Origin: Palsa-343 sp036269135
Lineage (GTDB): Bacteria > Acidobacteriota > Terriglobia > Terriglobales > Acidobacteriaceae
Assembly: GCA_036269135.1 (NCBI GenBank)
Contig: DATASQ010000009.1
Span: 108,252 to 172,251, forward strand
DNA: 64,000 nucleotides
Direction: 5' to 3'
Shown: in pieces, positions 7,704-14,868 of the stretch
Layout of the letters: each line of letters starts with the position of its first letter
How positions within the stretch are numbered: the stretch's first letter is position 1
Position numbers and translations under genes: made by a program
Notes under the pieces: generated by a model
Told to the model about the DNA's origin: nothing
The model's input: the letters and a program-made list of their open reading frames with translations, nothing else
Databases searched by the model: none

Positions 7704-9665
7704 CTATTCTTCCTGCTCGCGGAGTTTGGCAATCACGCTGAAGTCTTCGAGCGTTGTCACGTCGCCTTTGATCTCGCCGTGCGTCGCCATTTCACGGAGG
7801 AGGCGGCGCATGATCTTGCCGGAGCGGGTTTTGGGCAGCGCATCGGTGAAGCGGATGTCGTCGGGACGAGCCAGAGCGCCGATCTCTTTGGCGACCCAGG
7901 CGCGCAATTCCTCTTTCAGATCCTTCGTGGGCGTGTAGCCGCCTTCGAGGGTGACGAACGCGGAGATGGCCTGGCCTTTGAGCGCGTCGGGGCGTCCCAC
8001 GACCGCGGCTTCGGCGACTTTCTCATGGGCCACGAGAGCCGACTCCACTTCCATGGTGCCGAGGCGGTGTCCGCTTACGTTGATGACGTCGTCGACGCGA
8101 CCCATCAGCCAGAAGTAGCCGTCCTGATCCATGCGGGCGCCGTCGCCGGTGAAGTAGGAGCCGGGGACGTCGGACCAATACTGCTTGACGTAGCGGTCCG
8201 GGTCGCCCCAGATGGTGCGCGCCATCGAGGGCCAGGGTTGGCGGATCACCAGCAGGCCGCCCTGGCCGGCGGGCACGGGCTCTCCTTCCTTCGTGACCAC
8301 TTCGGGAACGACGCCGAAGAACGGCCGTGTTGCCGATCCGGGCTTGGCGGCGACCGCGCCGGGTATGGGCGAGATCATGATGCCGCCGGTTTCTGTCTGC
8401 CACCAGGTATCGACGATCGGGCAGCGACCGCGTCCGATCATCTCGCGGTACCAGATCCAGGCTTCAGGATTGATGGGTTCGCCGACCGTGCCCAGCAGGC
8501 GCAGGCTGCTCAGGTCGTACTTTGCCGGGTATTCGTCGCCCCACTTGATGAACGCACGGATGGCCGTGGGCGCGGTGTAGAACACTGTCACCTTGTGGTC
8601 GTCGATGATCTTCCAGAAACGATCCAGCCCCGGATGGTTGGGCGCGCCTTCGTACATCACCGTCGTCACGCCGTTCTGCAGGATGCCGTAGACGACATAG
8701 GAATGCCCGGTCACCCAGCCGATGTCGGCGGTGCACCAGTACACGTCGTCTTCTTTCAGGTCGAAGATGTACTTGCTGGTGAGGTAGGTCTGGACGGAAT
8801 AGCCGCCGGTGGTGTGAACGAGGCCTTTCGGCTTGCCCGTCGTGCCCGAGGTGTACAGGATGTACAGCGGGTCTTCAGAATCGAGCGGCTCCGCGGGGCA
8901 TTCCTTTTCGGCGGCAGCGACCAGCTCGTGCCACCAGTGATCACGGCCCGTCACCATCTCGACAGGGGAACCGGTGCGGCGATAGACGACGATGTTTTTT
9001 ACGGTGGGGCACTGGCCGACAGCTTCATCGACGGCTGCCTTGAGCTTGACTTCGTTGCCGCGCCGCCACGAGCCGTCCTGGGTGAGAATGGCCACGCACT
9101 GCGAGTCGTTCACGCGATCCACGATAGCGTTGGCGGCGAATCCGCCGAAGATGACGGAATGTACCGCGCCGATGCGCGCGCAGGCCAGAAGGGCGATGGC
9201 CAGTTCGGGCGTCATGCCCATGTAAACGGCCACGCGATCGCCCTTACGGATGCCAAGACCCTTGAGCACGTTCGCGAACTTCTGGACTTCGGCCAGCAGT
9301 TCGCGGAAGGTCAGCTTGCGGATCTCGCCGGGCTCGCCTTCCCAGAGGATCGCGGTCTTGTCCGCGCGGCCGCCGGCGACGTGGCGATCGATGCAGTTGT
9401 AGCAGAGGTTGATTTTGCCGCCAACGAACCATTTGGCCCAGGGCAGATTCCAGTCGAGCACCTTCTGCCAGGGCTCGAACCAGTGCAGTTCCCGGGCTGC
9501 GTCCGCCCAGAAGCCCTCTGGATCGCGGACGGACCGCTCGTACATTTTCTGGTACTCGGCCAGGCTTTTGATGTGCGCTTTCTGCGCGAAGTCCGCAGGA
9601 GGGGGGAAGACGCGATGTTCGCGGAGGATGGTTTCCAGGTTGGGGTTGATGGCGGTCTCAGACAT
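7704..9665 (-). CDS. acs: Acetyl-CoA synthetase (AMP-forming)
   Basis: 653 residues, the normal Acs length. It activates acetate via acetyl-AMP to acetyl-CoA in the cytoplasm. Visible hallmarks are YERSVRDPEGFWADAAREL near the N-terminus, the P-loop YTSGTTGKPKG, the TWWQTETGG block, the hinge YFTGDGARMDQDGYFW, GRVDDVINVSGHRLGTMEVE, and the C-terminal acylation-site motif PKTRSGK with Lys617, the residue whose acetylation inactivates Acs in other bacteria. The ATG at 9665 is preferred over an upstream in-frame start because it has GGAG 6 nt ahead and starts at the conserved length. Stands alone, convergent with the hydrolase. Confidence 0.97.
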   Translation of the reverse strand: MSETAINPNLETILREHRVFPPPADFAQKAHIKSLAEYQKMYERSVRDPEGFWADAARELHWFEPWQKVLDWNLPWAKWFVGGKINLCYNCIDRHVAGGRADKTAILWEGEPGEIRKLTFRELLAEVQKFANVLKGLGIRKGDRVAVYMGMTPELAIALLACARIGAVHSVIFGGFAANAIVDRVNDSQCVAILTQDGSWRRGNEVKLKAAVDEAVGQCPTVKNIVVYRRTGSPVEMVTGRDHWWHELVAAAEKECPAEPLDSEDPLYILYTSGTTGKPKGLVHTTGGYSVQTYLTSKYIFDLKEDDVYWCTADIGWVTGHSYVVYGILQNGVTTVMYEGAPNHPGLDRFWKIIDDHKVTVFYTAPTAIRAFIKWGDEYPAKYDLSSLRLLGTVGEPINPEAWIWYREMIGRGRCPIVDTWWQTETGGIMISPIPGAVAAKPGSATRPFFGVVPEVVTKEGEPVPAGQGGLLVIRQPWPSMARTIWGDPDRYVKQYWSDVPGSYFTGDGARMDQDGYFWLMGRVDDVINVSGHRLGTMEVESALVAHEKVAEAAVVGRPDALKGQAISAFVTLEGGYTPTKDLKEELRAWVAKEIGALARPDDIRFTDALPKTRSGKIMRRLLREMATHGEIKGDVTTLEDFSVIAKLREQEE

Positions 9666-9737
9666 GCACGCTCCGTCAGGGTCCACACTATCGTCCCGAA
9701 CGGCTTCGGCGCAACCGGCGGCCGATGGCTGGCGGAA

Positions 9738-10106
9738 TTATGAGAGCTTTGCGTCGAGGGAGAGCTGTTGGGCAACGCGTCGCAGGCTGCGGTCGCGGGT
9801 CCACAGACGGGAGCCCGAAGTCAGCAGGACGGAGGCCAGCATGTGCGCATCGCTGTACCCGATGCCGCAGCCGTAGAGCGACCAATCTTCGATCAGGCGA
9901 AGGACCTCGTCGTGTTGCGCGACCTCGGCACGCGGAAGATGACTCAGAACCTTCAATGTGGCGAGACGGTCCACCAGCGGACCCAGCGCAACCTCCCCTA
10001 TCACCACCGGATGCATCAGAATGCTATCCGAGTGGAAGAGCCGATACAGCACAGGGTCCGCGCGGTGCAGGTGGTCAACCCAGACCGAAGTATCGGCGAG
10101 GATCAC
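9738..10106 (-). CDS. vapC: VapC-type PIN-domain toxin
   Basis: 122 residues, a single PIN domain. It starts MILADTSVWVDHL and keeps the four acidic metal ligands of PIN ribonucleases: Asp5, Glu38 (IGEVALG), Asp86 (GYSDAHML) and Asp105 (WTRDRSLRR). VapC toxins cleave RNA, often tRNA, when released from their antitoxin. The ATG lies within the end of the antitoxin gene (4-bp overlap), the standard translationally coupled VapBC order. The target RNA is unknown. Confidence 0.92.
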   Translation of the reverse strand: MILADTSVWVDHLHRADPVLYRLFHSDSILMHPVVIGEVALGPLVDRLATLKVLSHLPRAEVAQHDEVLRLIEDWSLYGCGIGYSDAHMLASVLLTSGSRLWTRDRSLRRVAQQLSLDAKLS

Positions 10107-10327
10107 GCGGCCCTCGATCTCCGTCGGCGGGCTGCCACGGCGGGCCTGCGGCGTGGCGCCGCTTTAAATCCGGGCATTGTGCCGCCCAGCGCCGCAGCCC
10201 TGCGCGCCGCTTCCCGTTCCACGAGCGCTTTCAGGGCCGCGTTCACCAGAGCGCTCTTTTCCTGAATGCCTGAATACTCCTGCGCGTCCTTCAGCAGCTC
10301 ATCATCCAGCGTCACCGTCGTTCGCAT
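10103..10327 (-). CDS. vapB: VapB-type ribbon-helix-helix antitoxin
   Basis: 74 residues. The N-terminus MRTTVTLDDELLKDAQEYSG is a typical MetJ/Arc ribbon-helix-helix DNA-binding arm, then IQEKSALVNAALKALVERE. The C-terminal tail is very rich in Ala/Arg (RRRPAVAARRRRSRAA), unlike the acidic or mixed tails that usually wrap the toxin. An AGGAGAA ribosome-binding site lies just before the ATG. A 9-bp inverted repeat directly upstream is the likely autoregulatory operator. Confidence 0.9.
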   Translation of the reverse strand: MRTTVTLDDELLKDAQEYSGIQEKSALVNAALKALVEREAARRAAALGGTMPGFKAAPRRRPAVAARRRRSRAA

Positions 10328-10339
10328 CCCTGTTCTCCT

Positions 10340-10365
10340 GCATCAGTTTTAGCATCAACTGATGC
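10340..10365. promoter_or_regulatory. Palindromic operator between vapBC and kdsB
   Basis: GCATCAGTT at 10340-10348 and the exact reverse complement AACTGATGC at 10357-10365, with a third GCATCA inside the 8-nt spacer. It sits 12 bp upstream of the vapB start codon and about 54 bp before the kdsB start. Autorepression by VapB (RHH) proteins through such repeats is established for the family; assignment here is inferred from position. Confidence 0.65.
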
Positions 10366-10418
10366 GCATTTTAATGCACCCCGACTCACCTTTACACTAT
10401 CCCACGGAGGCTCCCATT

Positions 10419-11177
10419 TTGCCCGCTAATTTCGGCCATGTGCTGGCTGTGATCCCGGCTCGGCTCGGCTCCACGCGGCTGCCGCGCAAGGTTCTGCGTG
10501 AAATTGCCGGCGAGCCGATGCTGGCGTGGGTGTATCGGGCGGCGCGGGCCTGTCCTCTGCTGGATCGGGTGCTGATCGCCACCGACTCGGACGAAGTGCT
10601 GCAGTTTGCTCAGGCGCATTCGCTGCCGGCGGTTTTCACCCCCGAGGACTGCGCCAGCGGTTCGGACCGCGTCCATGCGGTCGCACAGTCCATTCCCGCC
10701 GACATCTACGTGAACATCCAGGGCGACGAGCCTCTGCTGACCCCGGACCATTTCACGCCGCTGCTGCAGCTGTTTGAGCGGCCGGAGGTGCAGGTGGCGA
10801 CGCTGGCCGTGCCGTGCCCTTCACAGGACGTCGATAATCCCGGCGCGGTGAAGGTGGTGACCGCGGCTGACGGACGGGCTCTCTACTTTTCCCGCGCAAC
10901 GATTCCTTTCGACCGGGACGGCTCCGGTTTGGCCGGTTACCGAAAACATCTGGGGATCTACGCGTATCGCAAAGCGGCTCTGGAACGGTTCGCGACACTC
11001 CCGCCGTCCCGGCTGGAACAGATGGAGAAACTCGAACAGCTGCGGCTTCTTGAGAACGGGATCGACGTGTATGTGGCTCCGGCTCCCTCCGACGCCATCG
11101 GCGTGGATACGGAAGAGGACCTGCGGGCTGCCGAGGCGGTACTTGCCGCGCGGGCAGCCGGAGGCGGGGTCAGGTAG
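10419..11177 (+). CDS. kdsB: 3-deoxy-manno-octulosonate cytidylyltransferase (CMP-Kdo synthetase)
   Basis: 252 residues. Activates Kdo with CTP for lipid A/core assembly, which tells that the host has LPS. Motifs: the nucleotide-binding start VIPARLGSTRLPRKVL, TPEDCASGSDRVHAV, the metal/sugar block VNIQGDEPLL, and GIYAYRKAALERF. I choose the TTG at 10419 because a perfect GGAGG lies 8 nt upstream (10406-10410) and the protein then has the usual KdsB length; ATGs at 10362 and 10374 would add 15-19 non-conserved residues and overlap the vapBC operator. The last 8 bp overlap the convergent MFS gene. Confidence 0.93.
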   Translation: MPANFGHVLAVIPARLGSTRLPRKVLREIAGEPMLAWVYRAARACPLLDRVLIATDSDEVLQFAQAHSLPAVFTPEDCASGSDRVHAVAQSIPADIYVNIQGDEPLLTPDHFTPLLQLFERPEVQVATLAVPCPSQDVDNPGAVKVVTAADGRALYFSRATIPFDRDGSGLAGYRKHLGIYAYRKAALERFATLPPSRLEQMEKLEQLRLLENGIDVYVAPAPSDAIGVDTEEDLRAAEAVLAARAAGGGVR

Positions 11178-12426
11178 CCTTCAGATCGGTTCCTCGGGCT
11201 TCGCGCCCGAAGGCCGCGACGACGGCCACGTAGACCGCGACGATGGCGACCGTCCAGGCCAGGACCACGCCATAACCGCCCAGGCGCTCGGCGAATCGCG
11301 CCTGGATAACGACGTTCTTCGACGACAGCAGATTGCCGAGTTGATAGGCGAATCCCGGGAAAGTGGCTCGAACCGGTCCCGGCGAAAGCTCCGTAAGCCA
11401 CGCCGGCACCACGCCCCAGGCGCCCTGCACCATGAACTGCATCACAAAGGCGCCCACGGCCAGCCCGGCGACCGAGTGCGACAGGGCGTAGAGAGGAATC
11501 GCCGGAAGCGCCAGCAGGACTGCCAGGATGATGGCGCGCTTACGGCCGATCCGCTCGGAGAGGGTGCCGAAGAACATGCCGCCGGCGAGTGCGCCCACGT
11601 TGTACAGGATGGCAATCGCTCCGGTCAGCTGCGCGGAAAAGCCGTGATCCTTCTGCAGAAAGGTGGGATAGAGGTCCTGGGTTCCGTGCGAGATGGCGTT
11701 GAAGCCGGTCATGAGCAGGACGAGGAAGAGGAAGGTTCCTCCGTAGCGCATCACGCCGCGCATGGCTTCGCCGCTGGCTCGAGTTGTTGAGGCCCTCGCC
11801 TGGCGGCGCTCACTCCAGGCTGGGGACTCGTCGACTTTGCCGCCGATGTAGAGCACCAGCAGCGCCGGAGCCGCGCCCACCAGGAACATCCCGCGCCAGC
11901 CGAACGGATGCCCGTGCCAGGTGAAATGCGCGAACCACGGGAAGAGCAGAGCATAGGCTGCCGCCGCAACGAGGTATCCCGCCGCGTACCCTTCCTGGAG
12001 CAGGCCGGAAAAGAAGCCTCGATTTTCTTTGGGCAGCGTCTCAAAGGCGAGGGCGGCGCCCACGCCCCACTCACCGCCCATGGCGATGCCGAAGAGGGCG
12101 CGCAGGATCAGCAGCTGGTGCATGGATCCGGCAAAGGCGCAGGCCAGTTCCAGAATCGAATAGCTGGCGACGTTGAACATCAGGGTGGGGCGGCGCCCAA
12201 AGCGGTCCGCCATGGCGCCAAAGAGAAAGGCGCCGACCGGGCGGAAGGCCAGGGTGAGAAAGAGGGCCTGCACCACTTCAGAACGCTGGACGCGAAAGTC
12301 CGATGCTACCGCGGACACACAGAAGACCAGGATGAAGTAATCGAAGGCATCCATGGTCCACCCGAGAAAGCACGCGGCAAAGGCGTGTTTCTGACGGGAT
12401 GTCAGGCTCCGGAAGGGGCTTGGCAT
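11170..12426 (-). CDS. MFS transporter, sialate/carboxylate:H+ symporter type
   Basis: 418 residues with about 12 membrane helices. The signatures GWTMDAFDYFILVF (helix 1), GAMADRFGRRP (loop 2-3), GIAMGGEWGVGAALAFETLP and GTLSERIGRKRAI match the SHS (sialate:H+ symporter, NanT/JEN-like) branch of the major facilitator superfamily. Likely imports a small carboxylate or acidic sugar with protons; no catabolic neighbour identifies the substrate. The C-terminus overlaps kdsB tail-to-tail by 8 bp. Confidence 0.88.
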   Translation of the reverse strand: MPSPFRSLTSRQKHAFAACFLGWTMDAFDYFILVFCVSAVASDFRVQRSEVVQALFLTLAFRPVGAFLFGAMADRFGRRPTLMFNVASYSILELACAFAGSMHQLLILRALFGIAMGGEWGVGAALAFETLPKENRGFFSGLLQEGYAAGYLVAAAAYALLFPWFAHFTWHGHPFGWRGMFLVGAAPALLVLYIGGKVDESPAWSERRQARASTTRASGEAMRGVMRYGGTFLFLVLLMTGFNAISHGTQDLYPTFLQKDHGFSAQLTGAIAILYNVGALAGGMFFGTLSERIGRKRAIILAVLLALPAIPLYALSHSVAGLAVGAFVMQFMVQGAWGVVPAWLTELSPGPVRATFPGFAYQLGNLLSSKNVVIQARFAERLGGYGVVLAWTVAIVAVYVAVVAAFGREARGTDLKAT

Positions 12427-12549
12427 TGGAGCAGCTTACCAGAGGGCGGGCTGCCGGACTGTCTTTCCGCCCGGCTCGGTTGGCGGTACATTGGTGGACG
12501 GACGCGATGCGGCGGGCCTCGCTTTGCGGCGCGCCCTTCAAGGTGCAGC

Positions 12550-13740
12550 ATGAAGACGCTTCCCTTCCCCCGGTTTGCCGGAGTCCCCGCCCGACGCGAT
12601 CGGCTGCATTCGAGCCTGCAGATTGCGCTCGCCATTATTCTCATCGCCGGATGCGGCGGCGCTTCCAGCAACAGCGGCTCCACGCCTGCGCCGAATCAGG
12701 CCGTTGCGACGCCGACGATCGCGACTGCACCCGCGCAGAATGGCGCCGTGGTCGTGACGCTCAGCGACAGCACGGCTAACGCGGAGATGCGTTACACGCT
12801 GGACGGGTCGACGCCAACCTCTTCTTCGCCGCGGTATTTTGCTCCGTTCCTGATCGCCTCCAGTCTCACGCTGAAGGCGGTGGCGGCGGCCCCGCCGCTG
12901 CTGAACAGCAAAGTGGCGTCACAGACGTTTTCGCCCAACATTGCTTCGGGGACGCTGGTCTGGAGCGACGAGTTCTCCAACAACGGCTCGGGCAACCTCG
13001 GCCCCGACGCCAAAATATGGGCCTATGACACGGGGACGGACTGCTGCGGGAATCATGAGCTGGAGACGTACTGCGCGTATGGATCCAATGCTTCTCCGTG
13101 CAGCACAGCCAGTCCCAATGCGTATGTGGGCACCGACGGCTATCTGCATATTGTGGCGATGAGGCCTGCGCCGGGCGTGTACACCTCGGCGCGGCTCAAG
13201 TCGCAGGGACTGTTCACGTTTCAGTACGGGCGGGTCGAGGCGCGGATGCAGTTGCCGGAGTCGCAGGGAATGTGGCCCGCCTTCTGGATGCTGGGATCGA
13301 ACATCACCGCCGTCCCGTGGCCGGCCAGCGGCGAGGCAGACATTATGGAGCATATCGACGGGGCCAATCCGCCGTTCGATGTCGGCGCTGCCCCTCCCGG
13401 ATATGACTGGATTGCCGGGTCGGTGCACGGCGGCGCCAGCTCCAGCGCTGAAGCGAACGGCAGCGAGAGGTACAACCCGGCCGGTTTCTCCGCCGCGGCC
13501 TGGCATACCTACGGCATGATCTGGAGCAAGGGACAGGTCCAGTACTACGTCGACAGTCCGTCGAACATTTACGCGACGTTCAACACCGGCAACTTCGGCG
13601 GGACGTGGCCTTTCGATCAGGGGCCGATGTTCATCATCCTGAACCTGGCGGTGGGCGGCGACTGGCCGGGGAGTCCTGATTCGACGACGGCGTTTCCGTC
13701 GGACCTGGTGGTGGATTACGTGCGGATCTACAAGAACTAG
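12550..13740 (+). CDS. Glycoside hydrolase family 16 lipoprotein with chitobiase/hexosaminidase C-terminal-like domain
   Basis: 396 residues. A lipoprotein signal ends in the lipobox LIAG-Cys35, so it is probably anchored in the outer membrane. Residues about 55-130 resemble the chitobiase/beta-hexosaminidase C-terminal beta-sandwich (MRYTLDGSTPTSSS...YFAPFLIASSLTLKAVA). The GH16 catalytic domain follows, with nucleophile and acid/base in GEADIMEH (Glu262, Asp264, Glu267), plus MWPAFWMLGS and the C-terminal DLVVDYVRIYK. Likely an endo-beta-1,3- or 1,3-1,4-glucanase (laminarinase-like) acting on external polysaccharide. The ATG at 12550 is the only start that gives a proper lipobox. TAG overlaps the convergent gene's TAG (CTAG). 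Confidence 0.9.
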   Translation: MKTLPFPRFAGVPARRDRLHSSLQIALAIILIAGCGGASSNSGSTPAPNQAVATPTIATAPAQNGAVVVTLSDSTANAEMRYTLDGSTPTSSSPRYFAPFLIASSLTLKAVAAAPPLLNSKVASQTFSPNIASGTLVWSDEFSNNGSGNLGPDAKIWAYDTGTDCCGNHELETYCAYGSNASPCSTASPNAYVGTDGYLHIVAMRPAPGVYTSARLKSQGLFTFQYGRVEARMQLPESQGMWPAFWMLGSNITAVPWPASGEADIMEHIDGANPPFDVGAAPPGYDWIAGSVHGGASSSAEANGSERYNPAGFSAAAWHTYGMIWSKGQVQYYVDSPSNIYATFNTGNFGGTWPFDQGPMFIILNLAVGGDWPGSPDSTTAFPSDLVVDYVRIYKN

Positions 13741-13976
13741 CTGCGGGCCAGCATCCAGCGGTCCATGTGGCGGTGGACGCACTGGGCGCCGCAGAGGTGG
13801 CGGACGTCCGCCGAATGAGCGAGGAAACCATTCCAGCGGGTCACTTTCATGACCTGCTGCTCGGCCTCACCTTCGGCGGGGGAGAGGGTTTCGGGCCAGG
13901 CGAGCCACCAGTCTTCGGATTCCTCGCTTTTTTCCTTGCCGCAGACGTCGCAGTGAAAGGTTTCGTTCCAGGCCAT
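13737..13976 (-). CDS. Small CxxC-motif protein, function unknown
   Basis: 79 residues beginning MAWNETFHCDVCGKEKSE and containing two Cys pairs, CDVC near the start and CGAQC near the end (HLCGAQCVHRHMDRWM), a likely zinc-ribbon. Acidic middle section with Trp pairs (DWWLAWPE). The ATG at 13976 is chosen because it precedes the first Cys pair closely. No family recognised. It could equally be a small rubredoxin-like metal-binding protein; its stop shares the palindromic CTAG with the GH16 gene. Confidence 0.6.
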   Translation of the reverse strand: MAWNETFHCDVCGKEKSEESEDWWLAWPETLSPAEGEAEQQVMKVTRWNGFLAHSADVRHLCGAQCVHRHMDRWMLARS

Positions 13977-14042
13977 GGGTTGACTCCTCAGCCAGTGTCG
14001 CCGGAGCGTGGGGATGTGTCTACGGGTCCGGTGAGGGGAGCC

Positions 14043-14075
14043 CAAAAAAGCACCCCACCCCCCGGTGGGGTGGGG
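14043..14075 (-). terminator. Intrinsic terminator downstream of the metallothionein gene
   Basis: Nine perfect G-C-rich pairs (14053-14061 with 14067-14075, loop CCGGT) followed on the minus strand by a run of six T (14044-14049 region). It would stop minus-strand transcription coming from the metallothionein/MoaD/ThrC cluster. Confidence 0.8.
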
Positions 14076-14100
14076 CAAGCTTAAACCCGCTTTAAATCAG

Positions 14101-14142
14101 TTGTTTAGCGATGTTGTCGAGATTGACAACTGCGCTAAGTAA
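14101..14142. repeat. 42-bp imperfect palindrome
   Basis: Arms 14101-14118 and 14125-14142 match at 14 of 18 positions, with the perfect cores TTAGCG/CGCTAA and GTTGTC/GACAAC around a 6-nt centre. It lies between the metallothionein stop and its terminator, in a notably AT-richer patch. Could be a protein-binding palindrome or a 3'-UTR hairpin protecting the short mRNA. Confidence 0.5.
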
Positions 14143-14172
14143 TAGAAAATCGAACCCGGAAAGGGGCGATTC

Positions 14173-14313
14173 TCACGCGCAGGCGGGGTGTCCGCACTGA
14201 CAGACGACCTCGGACGTTCCGCGCACCGCTTCACAATGCGGGCTGCAGAACTTTTCGCCCTGCGGCGGAACACAGGTGCAGGCAGGGTTGCCACATTTTT
14301 TTGTCTCGGCCAT
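14173..14313 (-). CDS. Bacterial metallothionein (SmtA/BmtA-like), 46 residues
   Basis: Short gene read directly from the sequence: 46 residues beginning MAETKKCGNPACTC, with eight Cys (7, 12, 14, 23, 27, 38, 40, 45) and His26 and His42. The spacing (CGNPACTC, then KFCSPHC, then VVCQCGHPAC) follows the bacterial metallothionein pattern of cyanobacterial SmtA, with its FCSxxC zinc-finger element and the CGHxxC end. Such proteins hold a Zn4 cluster and buffer Zn, Cd or Cu in the cytoplasm. A perfect GGAGGA lies 4 nt before the ATG and an intrinsic terminator follows at 14043-14075. It lies 174 bp behind the Cys-tailed MoaD gene on the same strand. Assignment by motif; SmtA has nine Cys, this one eight. 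Confidence 0.85.
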   Translation of the reverse strand: MAETKKCGNPACTCVPPQGEKFCSPHCEAVRGTSEVVCQCGHPACA

Positions 14314-14431
14314 CGATTCCTCCTTGCCTGAGTTGAGATGCGAACCAGGGAGTGACGGTCAGCTCCGGCAACAAAGCGCGGGGTCCCGGATCGTGCGCGG
14401 GTACAAGAATGGCTGTTTGAGGATTGGGGCC

Positions 14432-14475
14432 TCCCACCCTGTCGCCTCAAAAGGCGCGAGGCGACAAGGATGGGA
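14432..14475. repeat. Long stem-loop between moaD-like and metallothionein genes
   Basis: Perfect 9-bp stem TGTCGCCTC/GAGGCGACA (14440-14448 with 14458-14466), extended outward by 8 more positions with one bulge and one mismatch. No T tract follows on either strand, so it is not a canonical terminator. It resembles the hairpin-bearing short dispersed intergenic elements I associate with Acidobacteriaceae genomes, but copy number cannot be judged here. Confidence 0.45.
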
Positions 14476-14487
14476 CACCCGGTGGGG

Positions 14488-14868
14488 TTAATCGCCGCAG
14501 CAGCAGGGCTCCTGACCGCAGTAGGAACAACAGCGGCAGACGCCATCGCGAATCCGGGCAGGGAGGGCCGCAGGCGTGTCGCCGTGCGCGCAGCACCCGC
14601 CGGCGATGGAGGGGATGACGAGGACTTCGTCGCCATCCTGGAAGGCGTACTTTTCGTTGCCGAGGAAGCGGATGTCTTCTTCGTTGACGTAGAAGTTGAT
14701 GAACTTGCGGACCTGGCCGGATTCGTCGCGGAGATGGGTTTTCAGGTCCGGGAAGGTCGTCTCGATTTCCGTGAGCAGGGCGGGCAGATTGTTCGCGGAG
14801 GAGGTGATCTCGCGCGCACCGTTGGTGTGCTTCTGAAAGGCGTTCGGCAACAAAACTCTAACGGGCAT
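14488..14868 (-). CDS. MoaD/ThiS-family sulfur carrier with a 35-residue Cys-rich C-terminal tail
   Basis: 126 residues. Residues 1-91 are a beta-grasp sulfur-carrier domain (MPVRVLLPNAFQKH ... RKFINFYVNEEDIRFL ... YAFQDGDEVLVIPSIAGG). In this family the C-terminal GG is adenylated and converted to a thiocarboxylate. Here the frame runs on for 35 residues after GG91, with nine Cys and one His: CC immediately after GG, then CRCCSYCGQEPCCCGD at the end. The C-G-x3-C-x-C pattern in it also occurs in the neighbouring metallothionein. For the carrier to work, the tail would have to be removed, as JAMM proteases do for CysO/QbsE-type carriers; no such protease is in the window. The start ATG lies 8 nt inside the ThrC-like gene's end, so they are translationally coupled. 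Confidence 0.88.
   Translation of the reverse strand: MPVRVLLPNAFQKHTNGAREITSSANNLPALLTEIETTFPDLKTHLRDESGQVRKFINFYVNEEDIRFLGNEKYAFQDGDEVLVIPSIAGGCCAHGDTPAALPARIRDGVCRCCSYCGQEPCCCGD

Noticed and set aside
7779..9743. 654-codon plus-strand frame opposite acs
   Set aside because: No recognisable domain; acs is certain.
14097..14636. 179-codon minus-strand frame over the metallothionein and MoaD tail region
   Set aside because: Arg/Ser/Pro-rich, crosses a terminator and the hairpin, and the metallothionein and MoaD frames are better supported.
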